Assembly (NCBI GenBank): GCA_964011675.1 | Contig: CAXGPR010000001.1 | Location: 62,001-126,000, forward strand | Direction: 5' to 3' | Origin: GCA-2693325 sp964011675 | GTDB taxonomy: Bacteria > Latescibacterota > UBA2968 > UBA8231 | DNA: 64,000 nucleotides | In this document: one piece after another, positions 42,146 to 50,740 of the stretch | Position numbering within the stretch: the first letter of the stretch is position 1 | Layout: the number at the start of each line of letters is the position of its first letter | Program-made: the position numbers and the translations under genes | Notes under the pieces: generated by a model | The model's input: only the letters and a program-made list of their open reading frames with translations | Told to the model about the DNA's origin: nothing | Database searches by the model: none

Positions 42146-42263
42146 TTATCCCTCTATATTTGGGCTAGAGTCGGCTGCTATACTCGTCCAGAGTGAACCG
42201 ATCATGGCCGTGCAATCCATTCCCTAGACCGCACTCCAGCGCCATATGGCACCAGTGTATTTA

Positions 42264-42938
42264 TCAATTTGACCCTGCCAGCACGCCGCGCACGTCACTC
42301 AGCGTCAATTCACGTCCCCCTGCCCACAAATACGATTCATCTTCCCCGTAGCGAATTGCCTCTACACGCACACGCTGTAGGGCTTCCGCAGCAACCGGAG
42401 CTCCACCAATTCCCTCAGCAGTTACGGCAACGCGATATGCCCCCTCGGGAACCCGGCGGCCATCTTCACTATACCCATCCCACTGGACGCTTCCATGAGC
42501 CTGCGTTACATCGAGCTCAAACTCACGCACTAGCTGCCCACGAGCGTCAAGAATGCTCATAGTAGCCTGACGTGCGCCCATACCCAAACCAAAGTTGACC
42601 TCTGTATCTTTTCCATAGAATTCAACCTGATCTGTTGCAACCTCTACATCTTTACCCACTAAAGAAGTAACCAAATTATTCGCAAAGGCAGTCTGTAAGT
42701 TGCCGTCTTTGTCTTGGCTAGTAGTCAGAGTCTGGTTTATATTTTGAAGTTGCTCAAGCGAGGTAAACTGCGCCATCTGAGCAATGAATTCCGTGTTTTC
42801 GAGCGGATTCAATGGATCCTGATAGCGGAGCTGCATCGTCAGCAGTTGTAGAAAATCGTCCTTCCCTAACTGAGCGCGCGATCCATCCCCCGTCTGCGAC
42901 GGCTTGTTCTGTGGGCTGATAATGCTGCTAATATTCAT
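42264..42938 (-). CDS. flgD: Hook assembly scaffold protein FlgD
   Basis: A 224-residue hook cap protein. The N-terminal motif is typical: LGKDDFLQLLTMQLRYQDPL, then NPLENTEFIAQMAQFTSLEQ. The C-terminal Tudor/FnIII-like half includes VQWDGYSEDGRRVPEGAYRV. It sits between fliK and flgE, the usual order for hook-length control, scaffold and hook. The 118 bp before flgE (42146-42263) show no gene and no clear promoter. Confidence 0.95.
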   Translation of the reverse strand: MNISSIISPQNKPSQTGDGSRAQLGKDDFLQLLTMQLRYQDPLNPLENTEFIAQMAQFTSLEQLQNINQTLTTSQDKDGNLQTAFANNLVTSLVGKDVEVATDQVEFYGKDTEVNFGLGMGARQATMSILDARGQLVREFELDVTQAHGSVQWDGYSEDGRRVPEGAYRVAVTAEGIGGAPVAAEALQRVRVEAIRYGEDESYLWAGGRELTLSDVRGVLAGSN

Positions 42939-42953
42939 GGTTACAGTATCCCC

Positions 42954-44009
42954 TTAGGCGGTAAAATCTACATCGCCACTATCTGGCATACGCACTGCAG
43001 AAGAAGCGGGCACAACCTCAGCCACTTCATTCCTTTGTGCACGGGCATCCGAAGAAGTCTGATGACCAAATTCTTCTCGGCTTTCGTTAAAAGCAGACTG
43101 TCCTCCGACATCAACGCTGAATCCTTCTAAGTCTAACCCCTGCTGTGCAAGCGCATCACGCAGTCGGCCTAAATTTTGTTCAAGTAGCTGTTTAACTTCT
43201 GGATTACTCACGACCAGTTCACCTCGAACGGCAGCTTCAGCAGTCCGCACACGCAACTCTATTTCACCTAAATCAGCAGGTTGAAGCTGTAATCGCATCT
43301 CCGCCCCTCCTGCACGCACAATCGATGCAACGCTGCGAATAACTTGCGGCAGAACGGTTTCAGCCATCTCTTCCATAACAGCAGCCTGACCATTAGCGGC
43401 CTGCGTTATACGCGTTGCAATCTGCTCAACGCCTTTCTGTATAGACAGATCTGGATCCATTATTTCAGACGCGTTCAGTAATTCGAGTGGATTGTGGTTC
43501 GCTCCCACCCCATTGGTTTGAACTAGCGGGGCTTCTATCTCTGCCTCTACAGCTTCAAAATCAGCTGTGTCCATAGCAAACGCTTCGACGTTTTCTTGAG
43601 TGTTTCCGGTTTCCTCGTCAAACCAACTCGCATCTTCCGCAGCGACTTCAATCGCCTTCATATCGTCCTCACCTTCACTTTCTTGCTGTTCTTCACTCGG
43701 ACGGTCTGCGCGTGTAACTCCGGAAGGAGTGCCGGCATTTTCTTCCTCAGACACCTTCTTTTTTTCCAGCACCTCTTCGCCTTTATCAAGCAGAGACGAA
43801 TCCTCCTCTGATGTCTCTGCTCTCTCCGGGCCCTGCTCAGCAAACCCATAAGACCTCGAAGAACGATGCTCAGTCTGAGCTGATTCCTGCTCAAATTGAG
43901 CTTCCTGCAGTAGATTAGCAAAATCTAAACCAAGCGACTTATCTGGTATCGATTTATCGGAAAAATTACCTTTTGAAAGAGAGGTGTCACCTCCCACTAA
44001 CTCAAGCAT
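42954..44009 (-). CDS. fliK: Flagellar hook-length control protein FliK
   Basis: A 351-residue secreted ruler. The first about 190 residues are acidic, low complexity and poorly conserved, as expected for a FliK ruler. The C-terminal Flg_hook domain is clear: GAEMRLQLQPADLGEIELRV, VRGELVVSNPEVKQLLEQNL, LRDALAQQGLDLEGFSVDVG. Its ATG overlaps the fliJ stop by eight bases. Identification rests on the C-terminal domain and position. Confidence 0.9.
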   Translation of the reverse strand: MLELVGGDTSLSKGNFSDKSIPDKSLGLDFANLLQEAQFEQESAQTEHRSSRSYGFAEQGPERAETSEEDSSLLDKGEEVLEKKKVSEEENAGTPSGVTRADRPSEEQQESEGEDDMKAIEVAAEDASWFDEETGNTQENVEAFAMDTADFEAVEAEIEAPLVQTNGVGANHNPLELLNASEIMDPDLSIQKGVEQIATRITQAANGQAAVMEEMAETVLPQVIRSVASIVRAGGAEMRLQLQPADLGEIELRVRTAEAAVRGELVVSNPEVKQLLEQNLGRLRDALAQQGLDLEGFSVDVGGQSAFNESREEFGHQTSSDARAQRNEVAEVVPASSAVRMPDSGDVDFTA

Positions 44010-44487
44010 CGCGAAGCTCCTTTGCCTCGATCTCTACACGATCACTCCCTCGACGCGCGTAAAGCTGTTCACCCACTTCGTCCAGTTGCATCCTTTCTTG
44101 GCGATTAGCCTCGCGCCGATGTGCTTCCTCGGCGCGCTCTTTTAATATTTCATATACTCGACGCTCACGTGTAGCTTCTAACAACTTTTGCCGTTTGTCT
44201 TCGACGACTGCCTCTATCTTTTCTACATGTTCTATCTGCTCATGTATTTCGCCCTTTAAGCGCTCTGTATAACGAGCGCTTACACCTAAAAGGTCTGCAT
44301 CGACGCGCTGGTTAATAGGTAAACCGCCCATATTACGGTATGTAGCCTGCGTCTGAAATAGCGCCGAAAGCTGTTCTGTTTCGCGATTGAGCACAGACGT
44401 CACCTCTCCCAGTTCTGCACGCCGAGCATCTTCCATAAGCTCTTTCATATCTAGTATACGCTGAAAGCGAAACGTAAAGCGTTTCAA
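44002..44487 (-). CDS. fliJ: Flagellar export chaperone FliJ
   Basis: A 161-residue charged, almost entirely coiled-coil protein with the FliJ N-terminus FTFRFQRILDMKELMEDARR. FliJ couples the FliI ATPase to the export gate and escorts chaperones. It lies four bases downstream of fliI and overlaps fliK. Identification is by position plus the FRFQRILD motif. Confidence 0.88.
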   Translation of the reverse strand: MKRFTFRFQRILDMKELMEDARRAELGEVTSVLNRETEQLSALFQTQATYRNMGGLPINQRVDADLLGVSARYTERLKGEIHEQIEHVEKIEAVVEDKRQKLLEATRERRVYEILKERAEEAHRREANRQERMQLDEVGEQLYARRGSDRVEIEAKELRDA

Positions 44488-44491
44488 CGAA

Positions 44492-45829
44492 TCAAGTTCC
44501 CGCCTCTGCGGCGGGCTCTGCCATAATGCCCATCAACTGGCGCACGTTGTGATCAAATCCTTCCGACGGAAGGCTTCGCTCAAGTCCCTGACGCAAATAG
44601 TCATTAATCGGATCAACAAACTGTAGCGACCTATCGATATTTGGATTACTACCTCTTGCATAGGCACCTATGTTGATCAAATCTTCTGCTTCGGCATAAG
44701 CGGCCATCATAGATTTAACTTCTATAGAACGATCCCAGTGGGCCTCGCTCGCAACGTCTTTCATTACTCGACTGACGCTTTCCATCACATCTATAGGAGG
44801 ATAGTGTCCGCGAGAAGCCAAACGTCGAGACAGCACAAGGTGTCCATCGAGAATAGCGCGCGATGCGTCGGCAATAGGCTCATCCATATCGTCTCCTTCT
44901 ACAAGGACGGTATAAAAACCCGTTATACTTCCGCGACTTGTCATACCAGCCCGTTCTAAAAGCCGAGGCAACAGCGCAAATACGGATGGAGTGTAGCCTC
45001 GCGTAGTGGGCGGCTCGCCGGCGGCCAGACCAATTTCGCGCTGCGCCATCGCCACGCGAGTCAGCGAATCCATCATCAAAATCACGTCCTTACCGGCATC
45101 GCGGAAATACTCGGCAATCGCAGTGGCCACAAAGGCTGCTTTGAGGCGTATCAATGCCGGCTGATCAGAGGTCGCCACAACCACAACAGAGCGTTTTAAT
45201 CCCTCTTCTCCGAGGCTGTCTTCGAGAAAATCTAGGACTTCTTTACCGCGCTCTCCAACGAGTGCAATTACGTTTACATCCGCCTCAGAATGTCGAGAGA
45301 TCATCCCCATCAGCGTACTTTTACCAACGCCGCTACCGGCAAAAATTCCCATACGCTGCCCCTTACCGCAGCTCACAAGACCGTCTAGGGCACGCACTCC
45401 TGTACCCAGCGCCTGACGAACGCGACGTCTGCTAAACGGATCGGGCGGTTCGGCATGCACGCTGCGGCGTTCTCCAGCATGCAATGGTCCCTTACCGTCA
45501 ATGGGGTTACCCAAGCCATCCAAGACGCGACCGCGTAAGCCGAGTCCCACCGGCACAGAGAGAGACATTCTGGCCGGAAATACGCTGGTTCCAGGCCGTA
45601 TACCTTCAATCTGACCCAGCGGCATCAGTAGTACTTTAGGGCCGCGAAAACCGACAACCTCTGCTCGCACGGGATCGCTACCCGGATCACCGATATAACA
45701 CAATTCACCCAACGCAACGTCTGCAGGCCCAAGCGCTTCGACGACCAGCCCAACGACATCGCGCACCTTGCCATATAGCGTTAGCGACTCAGCCTGATCA
45801 ATCGCCCGCTTCCAAAGGGACCTATGCAT
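44492..45829 (-). CDS. fliI: Flagellum-specific ATPase FliI
   Basis: A 445-residue F1-beta-like ATPase powering export. Walker A is FAGSGVGKSTLMGMISRH; VALVGERGKEVLDFLEDSLG, VILMMDSLTRVAMAQREIGL (Walker B region) and GEPPTTRGYTPSVFALLPRL are signature stretches. The N-terminal beta-barrel is present (GLRGRVLDGLGNPIDGKGPL). ATG 45829 (MHRSLWK) overlaps the fliH stop by eight bases, so the longer open frame to 45886 is not used. Confidence 0.97.
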   Translation of the reverse strand: MHRSLWKRAIDQAESLTLYGKVRDVVGLVVEALGPADVALGELCYIGDPGSDPVRAEVVGFRGPKVLLMPLGQIEGIRPGTSVFPARMSLSVPVGLGLRGRVLDGLGNPIDGKGPLHAGERRSVHAEPPDPFSRRRVRQALGTGVRALDGLVSCGKGQRMGIFAGSGVGKSTLMGMISRHSEADVNVIALVGERGKEVLDFLEDSLGEEGLKRSVVVVATSDQPALIRLKAAFVATAIAEYFRDAGKDVILMMDSLTRVAMAQREIGLAAGEPPTTRGYTPSVFALLPRLLERAGMTSRGSITGFYTVLVEGDDMDEPIADASRAILDGHLVLSRRLASRGHYPPIDVMESVSRVMKDVASEAHWDRSIEVKSMMAAYAEAEDLINIGAYARGSNPNIDRSLQFVDPINDYLRQGLERSLPSEGFDHNVRQLMGIMAEPAAEAGT

Positions 45830-46643
45830 CGTTTTTCCCCTCTTCGCCATGACTCGATTCTGCTTCCCCTTTATCCACCTGATCAAACACGGCGCTACGT
45901 AACAACTGATGCAGTGTCTGCAACTGCTTCTCTAAACGCGCATCGATATTTTCTTCGCTTCCCTCAATCATACAACCCCCGCGATCAACGTGAGGACTTT
46001 CACGCACCTTGAGCACAGCCTGTTTATCGACTTTGGAAACCCAGTGGTTTGCATAGCGTTGAACAACGGCCAGATCTTCTGGATGTACTTGGATCTCCAG
46101 GTTGTCTCGCTCGCTCATATAAGACAGCGCATTCCGAACCACCTGCAACAACGCCTTGGGATTAGATACTGCCTGGAGACCCAAAACCTTTCGTGAAATT
46201 GACACGACTAAGTCAACCACGTCGATTTCGGCTTCTAGCATTATTTGCGCACGGTTCGCCTCAATCGATTGGTGCAAAACGTCAATTCGATCAATCGCCT
46301 CTTTAACCTCGGCTTCACACTTCTCAACTCCGCTGCGTACGCCTTCTTCATAACGCTGTTCGTGTAACTGTGCACGCTCATGCTGCCAAGCTTCTTGGGC
46401 TTCTTGAAAATGCTTCTCACCTTCTTTGCGCACGTAACTAACTTCTTGTTGCATCTTGCGCTCCCATTCCGCATTGAGCGAATCCACAGTCTGAGAAGCG
46501 TCTTGGGCAAGTATACCTGCCAGTCCGAGACCCTCCGTACCCTGGTCTCCATCTCGGTATCGCTCTACGTATATATCGCGCTCCGCTTGACCAACCGTCA
46601 CTACGGGACCAGTAAAACGAGCTGTGCGGATCACTTTAGACAC
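45822..46643 (-). CDS. fliH: Flagellar assembly protein FliH
   Basis: About 273 residues. The central region is a long Glu/Gln/His-rich helical segment (REGEKHFQEAQEAWQHERAQ type), followed by the C-terminal FliH/YscL domain: LEAEIDVVDLVVSISRKVLG, VQVHPEDLAVV-like IQVHPEDLAVVQRYANHWVS and HVDRGGCMIEGSEENIDARL. FliH inhibits and docks the FliI ATPase. GTG 46643 is preferred over TTG 46649 because GAGGGGG lies eight bases upstream of it. The gene follows fliF directly; fliG, normally here, is missing. Confidence 0.92.
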   Translation of the reverse strand: MSKVIRTARFTGPVVTVGQAERDIYVERYRDGDQGTEGLGLAGILAQDASQTVDSLNAEWERKMQQEVSYVRKEGEKHFQEAQEAWQHERAQLHEQRYEEGVRSGVEKCEAEVKEAIDRIDVLHQSIEANRAQIMLEAEIDVVDLVVSISRKVLGLQAVSNPKALLQVVRNALSYMSERDNLEIQVHPEDLAVVQRYANHWVSKVDKQAVLKVRESPHVDRGGCMIEGSEENIDARLEKQLQTLHQLLRSAVFDQVDKGEAESSHGEEGKNDA

Positions 46644-46692
46644 GAACAATGCCCCCTCGTGTAATTGACATAAGGTATACGCAAATCTATCA

Positions 46693-48210
46693 CTAGTTTA
46701 CGTCGTCCATTAACATGGTGCGCACAAGCTTAGCAGCATCTTCAGGCCGCTCTCGAACCATCTGTTGAACACGTCCAAGAATCATCTCGTGCGGCGTTTC
46801 AGGACGCTCAAAGTCTTCGTCATCTACATCCGGAGAAACTTCACCTAGGACTTCGATTTCGTCTTCAACACCTACACCGCGACCAATAGCTTGAATGATA
46901 AAGCGTAGCGTAATCAGAGCCGCAATTATACCGAGAATCTTTGCAACGTTTATAGCAACATCCGTCCAAAACTCTTTGCTTTCCTGTGCCTCTGCCTCCT
47001 CGCGCGCGCGGTTTTCCTGCGTTTTATCAAACGCCATCTTATGCACCGTTACGGCATCACCCCGCTCTTCACTTATACCGATAGCCTGCTCTGCAAGTTC
47101 TCGAAGTTGATCAATCTCAGCGTCTGGCCTTAATTCTTCTGTATAATTACCCTCTGGATCTCTTATAGATTTTGTATTGTCGATCGTCAGCGCCATCGAC
47201 AGTCGCTTCACTGAACCAACCGACCCAACAATACTCTCAATTGTTTCGTTCACTTCATAGTTGCGTATGGCCTGCTCTTCCGTGCCTTTCTCCGCCGAAC
47301 TAGTCTCCTGCGTCTCTTCGCTGATTACGACCTGTGACGCGCCGGGCTCCACCTTCTTTCGCTGCGTTTGCATCTGATCAAAGTTTAGCATAGCGTTAAT
47401 GCGAACACGCGAGCGATCTTTTCCAATGACTTGATCCATCAGCGTCTGCACTTTTCTCTCCAGTGCCTGCTCAACCTGCTGCTTCATCTCAAATTGCTTG
47501 TTTGCCATCTTGACCAGAGGATCTCGCTCCTCTGACAGCATATTGCCGCTGCCATCTATAATAATGACGTTGCCCTGATCCAAACCTTCGACGCTTGCAC
47601 TGACCAAATAGCTAATGGCGTTGATACGCTCGATTGGAAGTTTTTTATTTCCATCTAAATTCAGCGTCACAGATGCCGTAACAGGATTCTGCTCTTCCGT
47701 AAAGAGACTAGGTTCGGGGATAACCAAGTGCACGCGCGCGTTGCGTACGCCCTCGATGTTAATCAGCGTCTGCTCAATCTCGGCCTGCAGTGCCCGCTGG
47801 AAGTTTACCTTTTGCAGAAAGTCCGTCATCGCCAACTGCGCTTCGTCAAATATCTCATAACCGATGCGTCCACTCTTAGGATAGCCTTCGCCGGCGAGTT
47901 GAACACGCAATTCCATGTAGCGGTCTTCAGGGACGAGAATAGCCGTTGCATCGGCCGTTAAGCGATGCGGGACTTCTAATGTTCTCAAACGGTTACTGAT
48001 GTCAGCAGACTCCCCAAATTCTAAATTAGAGTATAGAATACGACCTTCCCATTGATCTTTCCCACCTGACATAGTGAAAAACATAAAAATGATCAGGGCG
48101 ACGCCAACGATTCCACCTCCAAGAGCTCCATACTTCTGCACGGATGGCGCTTCCGCCCACCAAGCCTGCGATCGTTCGGTTATTCCCGAAACCTGTGTCG
48201 GTAAATCCAT
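46693..48210 (-). CDS. fliF: Flagellar MS-ring protein FliF
   Basis: A 505-residue MS-ring subunit with two membrane segments (about residues 28-48 and 425-445). Ring-building motifs are clear: ILYSNLEFGESADISNRLRT, YPKSGRIGYEIFDEAQLAMT, DFLQKVNFQRALQAEIEQTL and GVRNARVHLVIPEPSLFTEE. The C-terminal cytosolic tail ends in ILGRVQQMVRERPEDAAKLV, the conserved FliG-docking helix, so a FliG partner must exist even though its gene is not in this window. Confidence 0.97.
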   Translation of the reverse strand: MDLPTQVSGITERSQAWWAEAPSVQKYGALGGGIVGVALIIFMFFTMSGGKDQWEGRILYSNLEFGESADISNRLRTLEVPHRLTADATAILVPEDRYMELRVQLAGEGYPKSGRIGYEIFDEAQLAMTDFLQKVNFQRALQAEIEQTLINIEGVRNARVHLVIPEPSLFTEEQNPVTASVTLNLDGNKKLPIERINAISYLVSASVEGLDQGNVIIIDGSGNMLSEERDPLVKMANKQFEMKQQVEQALERKVQTLMDQVIGKDRSRVRINAMLNFDQMQTQRKKVEPGASQVVISEETQETSSAEKGTEEQAIRNYEVNETIESIVGSVGSVKRLSMALTIDNTKSIRDPEGNYTEELRPDAEIDQLRELAEQAIGISEERGDAVTVHKMAFDKTQENRAREEAEAQESKEFWTDVAINVAKILGIIAALITLRFIIQAIGRGVGVEDEIEVLGEVSPDVDDEDFERPETPHEMILGRVQQMVRERPEDAAKLVRTMLMDDVN

Positions 48211-48231
48211 TTAAGCCATCTCCGCAGTAAC

Positions 48232-48561
48232 TTATACTTGCATGCGTATGAGTTCTTGGTATCCTTCAAGAACTCGGTTTCGTATCTCGAGCATCATATC
48301 GCGGGCAATCCCCGCTTCTTCGACTGCTACCATAACTTGATGCACGTCCGCGGCCTGCCCCGTAGCCAACATATCAATGGCATGCCCCGCTTGTAACTGC
48401 AAATCGTTTACATCGTTAGCGAAATTTTTCACTAAATCCGAGAAATCCGGTCGTTCGACATCGCCCCCCGAACGCATTTCCGAGGATACGTCGTTTATCT
48501 GTAAACGCCGCGAGCCTACCTCACCCCGACCGGAGTAATCTCGCACCATGGTAACTGTCAT
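48232..48561 (-). CDS. fliE: Flagellar hook-basal body protein FliE
   Basis: A 109-residue MS-ring/rod adaptor. The C-terminal half is diagnostic: FSDLVKNFANDVNDLQLQAG, MLATGQAADVHQVMVAVEEA, and MLEIRNRVLEGYQELIRMQV. GGAG lies nine bases before the ATG. It starts two bases after the lytic-transglycosylase gene stops and precedes fliF by 21 bp. Confidence 0.96.
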   Translation of the reverse strand: MTVTMVRDYSGRGEVGSRRLQINDVSSEMRSGGDVERPDFSDLVKNFANDVNDLQLQAGHAIDMLATGQAADVHQVMVAVEEAGIARDMMLEIRNRVLEGYQELIRMQV

Positions 48562-48563
48562 AT

Positions 48564-49166
48564 TTAGCGCTCCTCAGTCGCGTATGCCCGGCGTAAGCGA
48601 AGCACCTTCGGTACATATTCCTGCGTCTCTAATGGCATACGACCTTGGCGAACAGCTGTTGGACCCGCATTATACGCCCACAGAGCTACTTCTACCGACT
48701 GGAATCGATCAAGCAAATAGCTTAAGTAGCGAGTCCCCGATGCGATGTTCTCTTCTGGATCAAATCGGTTCTCCACACCCAAACCAGCTGCTGTTGCTGG
48801 CATAAGCTGCATCAAACCAGCAGCTCCTTTAGAAGATAAAGCATTGGGGTTGCCACCCGATTCTGCCTGAACAACGGCCATAACTAAGTTTGGATCGACC
48901 GCGTGCAGCGCACTGTACTCTTCTATAAGGTCTGTGTAAACGCTTATACCCGTTTTTTGCGGCACCTTCTCTCGCTTTACCGGTTTCTTCTCTTGCACAT
49001 GCCTATACGCGCTACGCCCTATAATCTGGCGCTGAATGTCGCTGATATAGCTGCGGTCTAGAATACCAGCCTCATACGTATCGGCACTAGCGACCTCGGA
49101 ATCGAGTAAATTCAGCCCCAAGCATAAGGACATCAGAAAGCGCATCGCTATAACTGCGTAATGCAT
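48564..49166 (-). CDS. Exported lytic transglycosylase (SLT domain) within the flagellar operon
   Basis: A 200-residue protein with an N-terminal signal peptide (about residues 1-28, ending DSEVASA). The C-terminal about 120 residues are a goose-lysozyme-like SLT domain: catalytic Glu in AVVQAESGGNPNALSS, KGAAGLMQLMPATAAGLGV, RFDPEENIASGTRYLSYLLD and WAYNAGPTAVRQG. By position between flgC and fliE it probably opens the peptidoglycan for the rod, the task done by the FlgJ muramidase in enterobacteria. No flgJ is present here. Confidence 0.93.
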   Translation of the reverse strand: MHYAVIAMRFLMSLCLGLNLLDSEVASADTYEAGILDRSYISDIQRQIIGRSAYRHVQEKKPVKREKVPQKTGISVYTDLIEEYSALHAVDPNLVMAVVQAESGGNPNALSSKGAAGLMQLMPATAAGLGVENRFDPEENIASGTRYLSYLLDRFQSVEVALWAYNAGPTAVRQGRMPLETQEYVPKVLRLRRAYATEER

Positions 49167-49172
49167 AGCGCG

Positions 49173-49523
49173 TTATCCCGTGATATCAAGCATGGCGCCG
49201 CTGGTGACTCCAGCGCTACGCTGCGCGTTCTGGCCACGCAAGTTGTAAATACCCCCCGTGCGTACCAGCACTACCGGCTCTTCAGCGGTAACCCCTTCAT
49301 CGGAGGTAAAAAACGCAGCCTGCAAAGCACGCATTTCCTCTATGCTCAGTACGCTCTGCATTTCTGGGGTGGAATTGATTACAGGCTGAGTCAGTTCAGG
49401 CGCGGGCTGAGTGCGCCCCTCTACGCCGCGATCAGACACAGTCAAATCAAAAGGCCGATTAGGCGATTCCGTTCGCCGAATACCAACCTCTGGTACTCTG
49501 TTTGCGACTCTATCGATATTCAT
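49173..49523 (-). CDS. Unknown 116-aa protein between flgC and the lytic transglycosylase
   Basis: A 116-residue protein with no signal peptide or membrane segment. I recognise no family. The first half is rich in Arg, Pro and Glu and looks disordered; a short helical part (SIEEMRALQAAFFTSDEGV) precedes a compact end (GGIYNLRGQNAQRSAGVTSG, AMLDITG). It is tightly placed (23 bp after flgC, 6 bp before the transglycosylase gene), so it is very likely expressed with the rod proteins. It could be a secreted rod factor or an adaptor for the lytic enzyme. Confidence 0.7.
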   Translation of the reverse strand: MNIDRVANRVPEVGIRRTESPNRPFDLTVSDRGVEGRTQPAPELTQPVINSTPEMQSVLSIEEMRALQAAFFTSDEGVTAEEPVVLVRTGGIYNLRGQNAQRSAGVTSGAMLDITG

Positions 49524-49546
49524 GTCCGTTCCCTCGGTTATTGGGC

Positions 49547-50038
49547 TTAGATGTCGAGTGCCCGATTGGCCATGTCCTTGGCCGCATTCATTACCGTGAT
49601 ATTAGCTTCGTATGCTCTTGACGCGGCAATCATATCCACCATTTCGGTGATGGTATTAACGTCTGGGTAGAGAACCATGCCGTCCTCGCGCGCATCAGGG
49701 TGGTTCGGATCGTATACCATCCGTGGTTTTACGGCCTCTTCGCGTACTTCTTGGCTCAATACGCCAGATCCAACAAAAAACTCACCCGATCGAGGTTCTC
49801 CCTCGGGACGATGCCTCAAATCTGTAACACGCAGACGATTTTCGGCCTGATCAAGCATAGTAGAGAACTTCGTCATCTTTGGCGCTTCGAGCATGACGAC
49901 GCGGCGGCGCTTATAAGGTCCGCCTTCGTCCGTACGAGTCGTATCGACATTAGCTAAGTTACTGGCAATGGCCGTTAATTTCCGACGCTGAGCACTCAGG
50001 CCAGATGAACTTATATCAAGTGCATCAAAAATTTGCAT
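49547..50038 (-). CDS. flgC: Flagellar basal-body rod protein FlgC
   Basis: A 163-residue proximal rod protein. The N-terminal motif ALDISSSGLSAQRRKLTAIA with SNLANVDTTRTDEGGPYKRR, and the C-terminal YPDVNTITEMVDMIAASRAY followed by EANITVMNAAKDM, are canonical. It lies 18 bp downstream of flgB. Confidence 0.97.
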   Translation of the reverse strand: MQIFDALDISSSGLSAQRRKLTAIASNLANVDTTRTDEGGPYKRRRVVMLEAPKMTKFSTMLDQAENRLRVTDLRHRPEGEPRSGEFFVGSGVLSQEVREEAVKPRMVYDPNHPDAREDGMVLYPDVNTITEMVDMIAASRAYEANITVMNAAKDMANRALDI

Positions 50039-50056
50039 TCGATCCTCTTTCTAACC

Positions 50057-50470
50057 TTAACCTGTCCGACCAGATATGCTCTTTTTCAATCCGTCAAACT
50101 GGCCGCGAATGAGTCGTTGTCCCACGTTAAAAAACAAATGATTCTCTGCCAGATCGGCCATTTCTCTGTCTATATCCACGTTGTTGAGCCCTGAGTCGTT
50201 AAGACTCGTCTCCGGTTCGTAAACGATGGGATGGGCAATTGGCTTGGGAATAGGCATATGGCGTCCACTGGTAACCTGACCCTCTACGACAGGCTTCCGG
50301 ACAAAAGATTCCAAATACTCTTTAAACTGAACGTCCTGCTTGCGATATCCTTTAGTCGAGACGTTGGCAATGTTATTGGCAATAACGCGCTGTCTCAGCT
50401 GAGTAACGTCGAGCACAGCATTCAGCACCGGTACTTTCGTTTTGTTGAAAATCACTTTGTCTAAAAACAT
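50057..50470 (-). CDS. flgB: Flagellar basal-body rod protein FlgB
   Basis: A 137-residue proximal rod protein: LDVTQLRQRVIANNIANVST, KGYRKQDVQFKEYLESF and a C-terminal DIDREMADLAENHLFFNVGQ. ATG 50470 (MFLDKVIF) is chosen because AAGGATGAG lies at a proper distance upstream, while the ATG at 50485 is too close to it. It is the first gene of the main flagellar operon; a sigma-54-type promoter lies about 45-60 bp upstream. Confidence 0.95.
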   Translation of the reverse strand: MFLDKVIFNKTKVPVLNAVLDVTQLRQRVIANNIANVSTKGYRKQDVQFKEYLESFVRKPVVEGQVTSGRHMPIPKPIAHPIVYEPETSLNDSGLNNVDIDREMADLAENHLFFNVGQRLIRGQFDGLKKSISGRTG

Positions 50471-50512
50471 GGAATGCGCTCTCATCCTTAATTCTATGGT
50501 TACCTACCTAAC

Positions 50513-50528
50513 AGCAATTGATATGCCA
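50513..50528 (-). promoter_or_regulatory. Sigma-54 (RpoN) type promoter of the flgB operon
   Basis: Minus-strand TGGCATA-TCAA-TTGCT fits TGGCACG-N4-TTGCW: both invariant pairs (GG at -24, GC at -12) have the exact spacing and the -12 element is perfect. The start of transcription would fall near 50502, about 32 bases before the flgB ATG, leaving room for the AAGGATGAG ribosome site. The whole intergenic stretch 50486-50677 is otherwise non-coding; any activator site upstream was not identified. Confidence 0.75.
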
Positions 50529-50670
50529 CAATTCGCACAAGCGCCGCATAGAGGACTGTTTATAATTAGTTTATAGACAAAAAACACCAGATTATCTCTT
50601 CTTTTTTTATTGCTTTCACTGTACCCATTTGCAGAAATGTATTCCCCCGGAGAAAAAATTACCCCCTCAC

Positions 50671-50701
50671 AAAAAAACCGAGCGGCATGACAGCCGCTCG
50701 G
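50671..50701 (-). terminator. Rho-independent terminator of the polysaccharide cluster
   Basis: On the minus strand a perfect 9-bp stem CCGAGCGGC / GCCGCTCGG with a 6-base loop is followed by seven T residues. It lies about 40 bp after the last glycosyltransferase gene and separates that cluster from the flgB promoter. Confidence 0.94.
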
Positions 50702-50740
50702 AAGCAAGAAGATATAAGACTATTGATATTTACACTTAAA

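Noticed and set aside
42146..42263. Possible promoter between flgD and flgE
   Set aside because: A near sigma-54 pattern (TTGCA with upstream GGG) has wrong spacing, and no other element is convincing.
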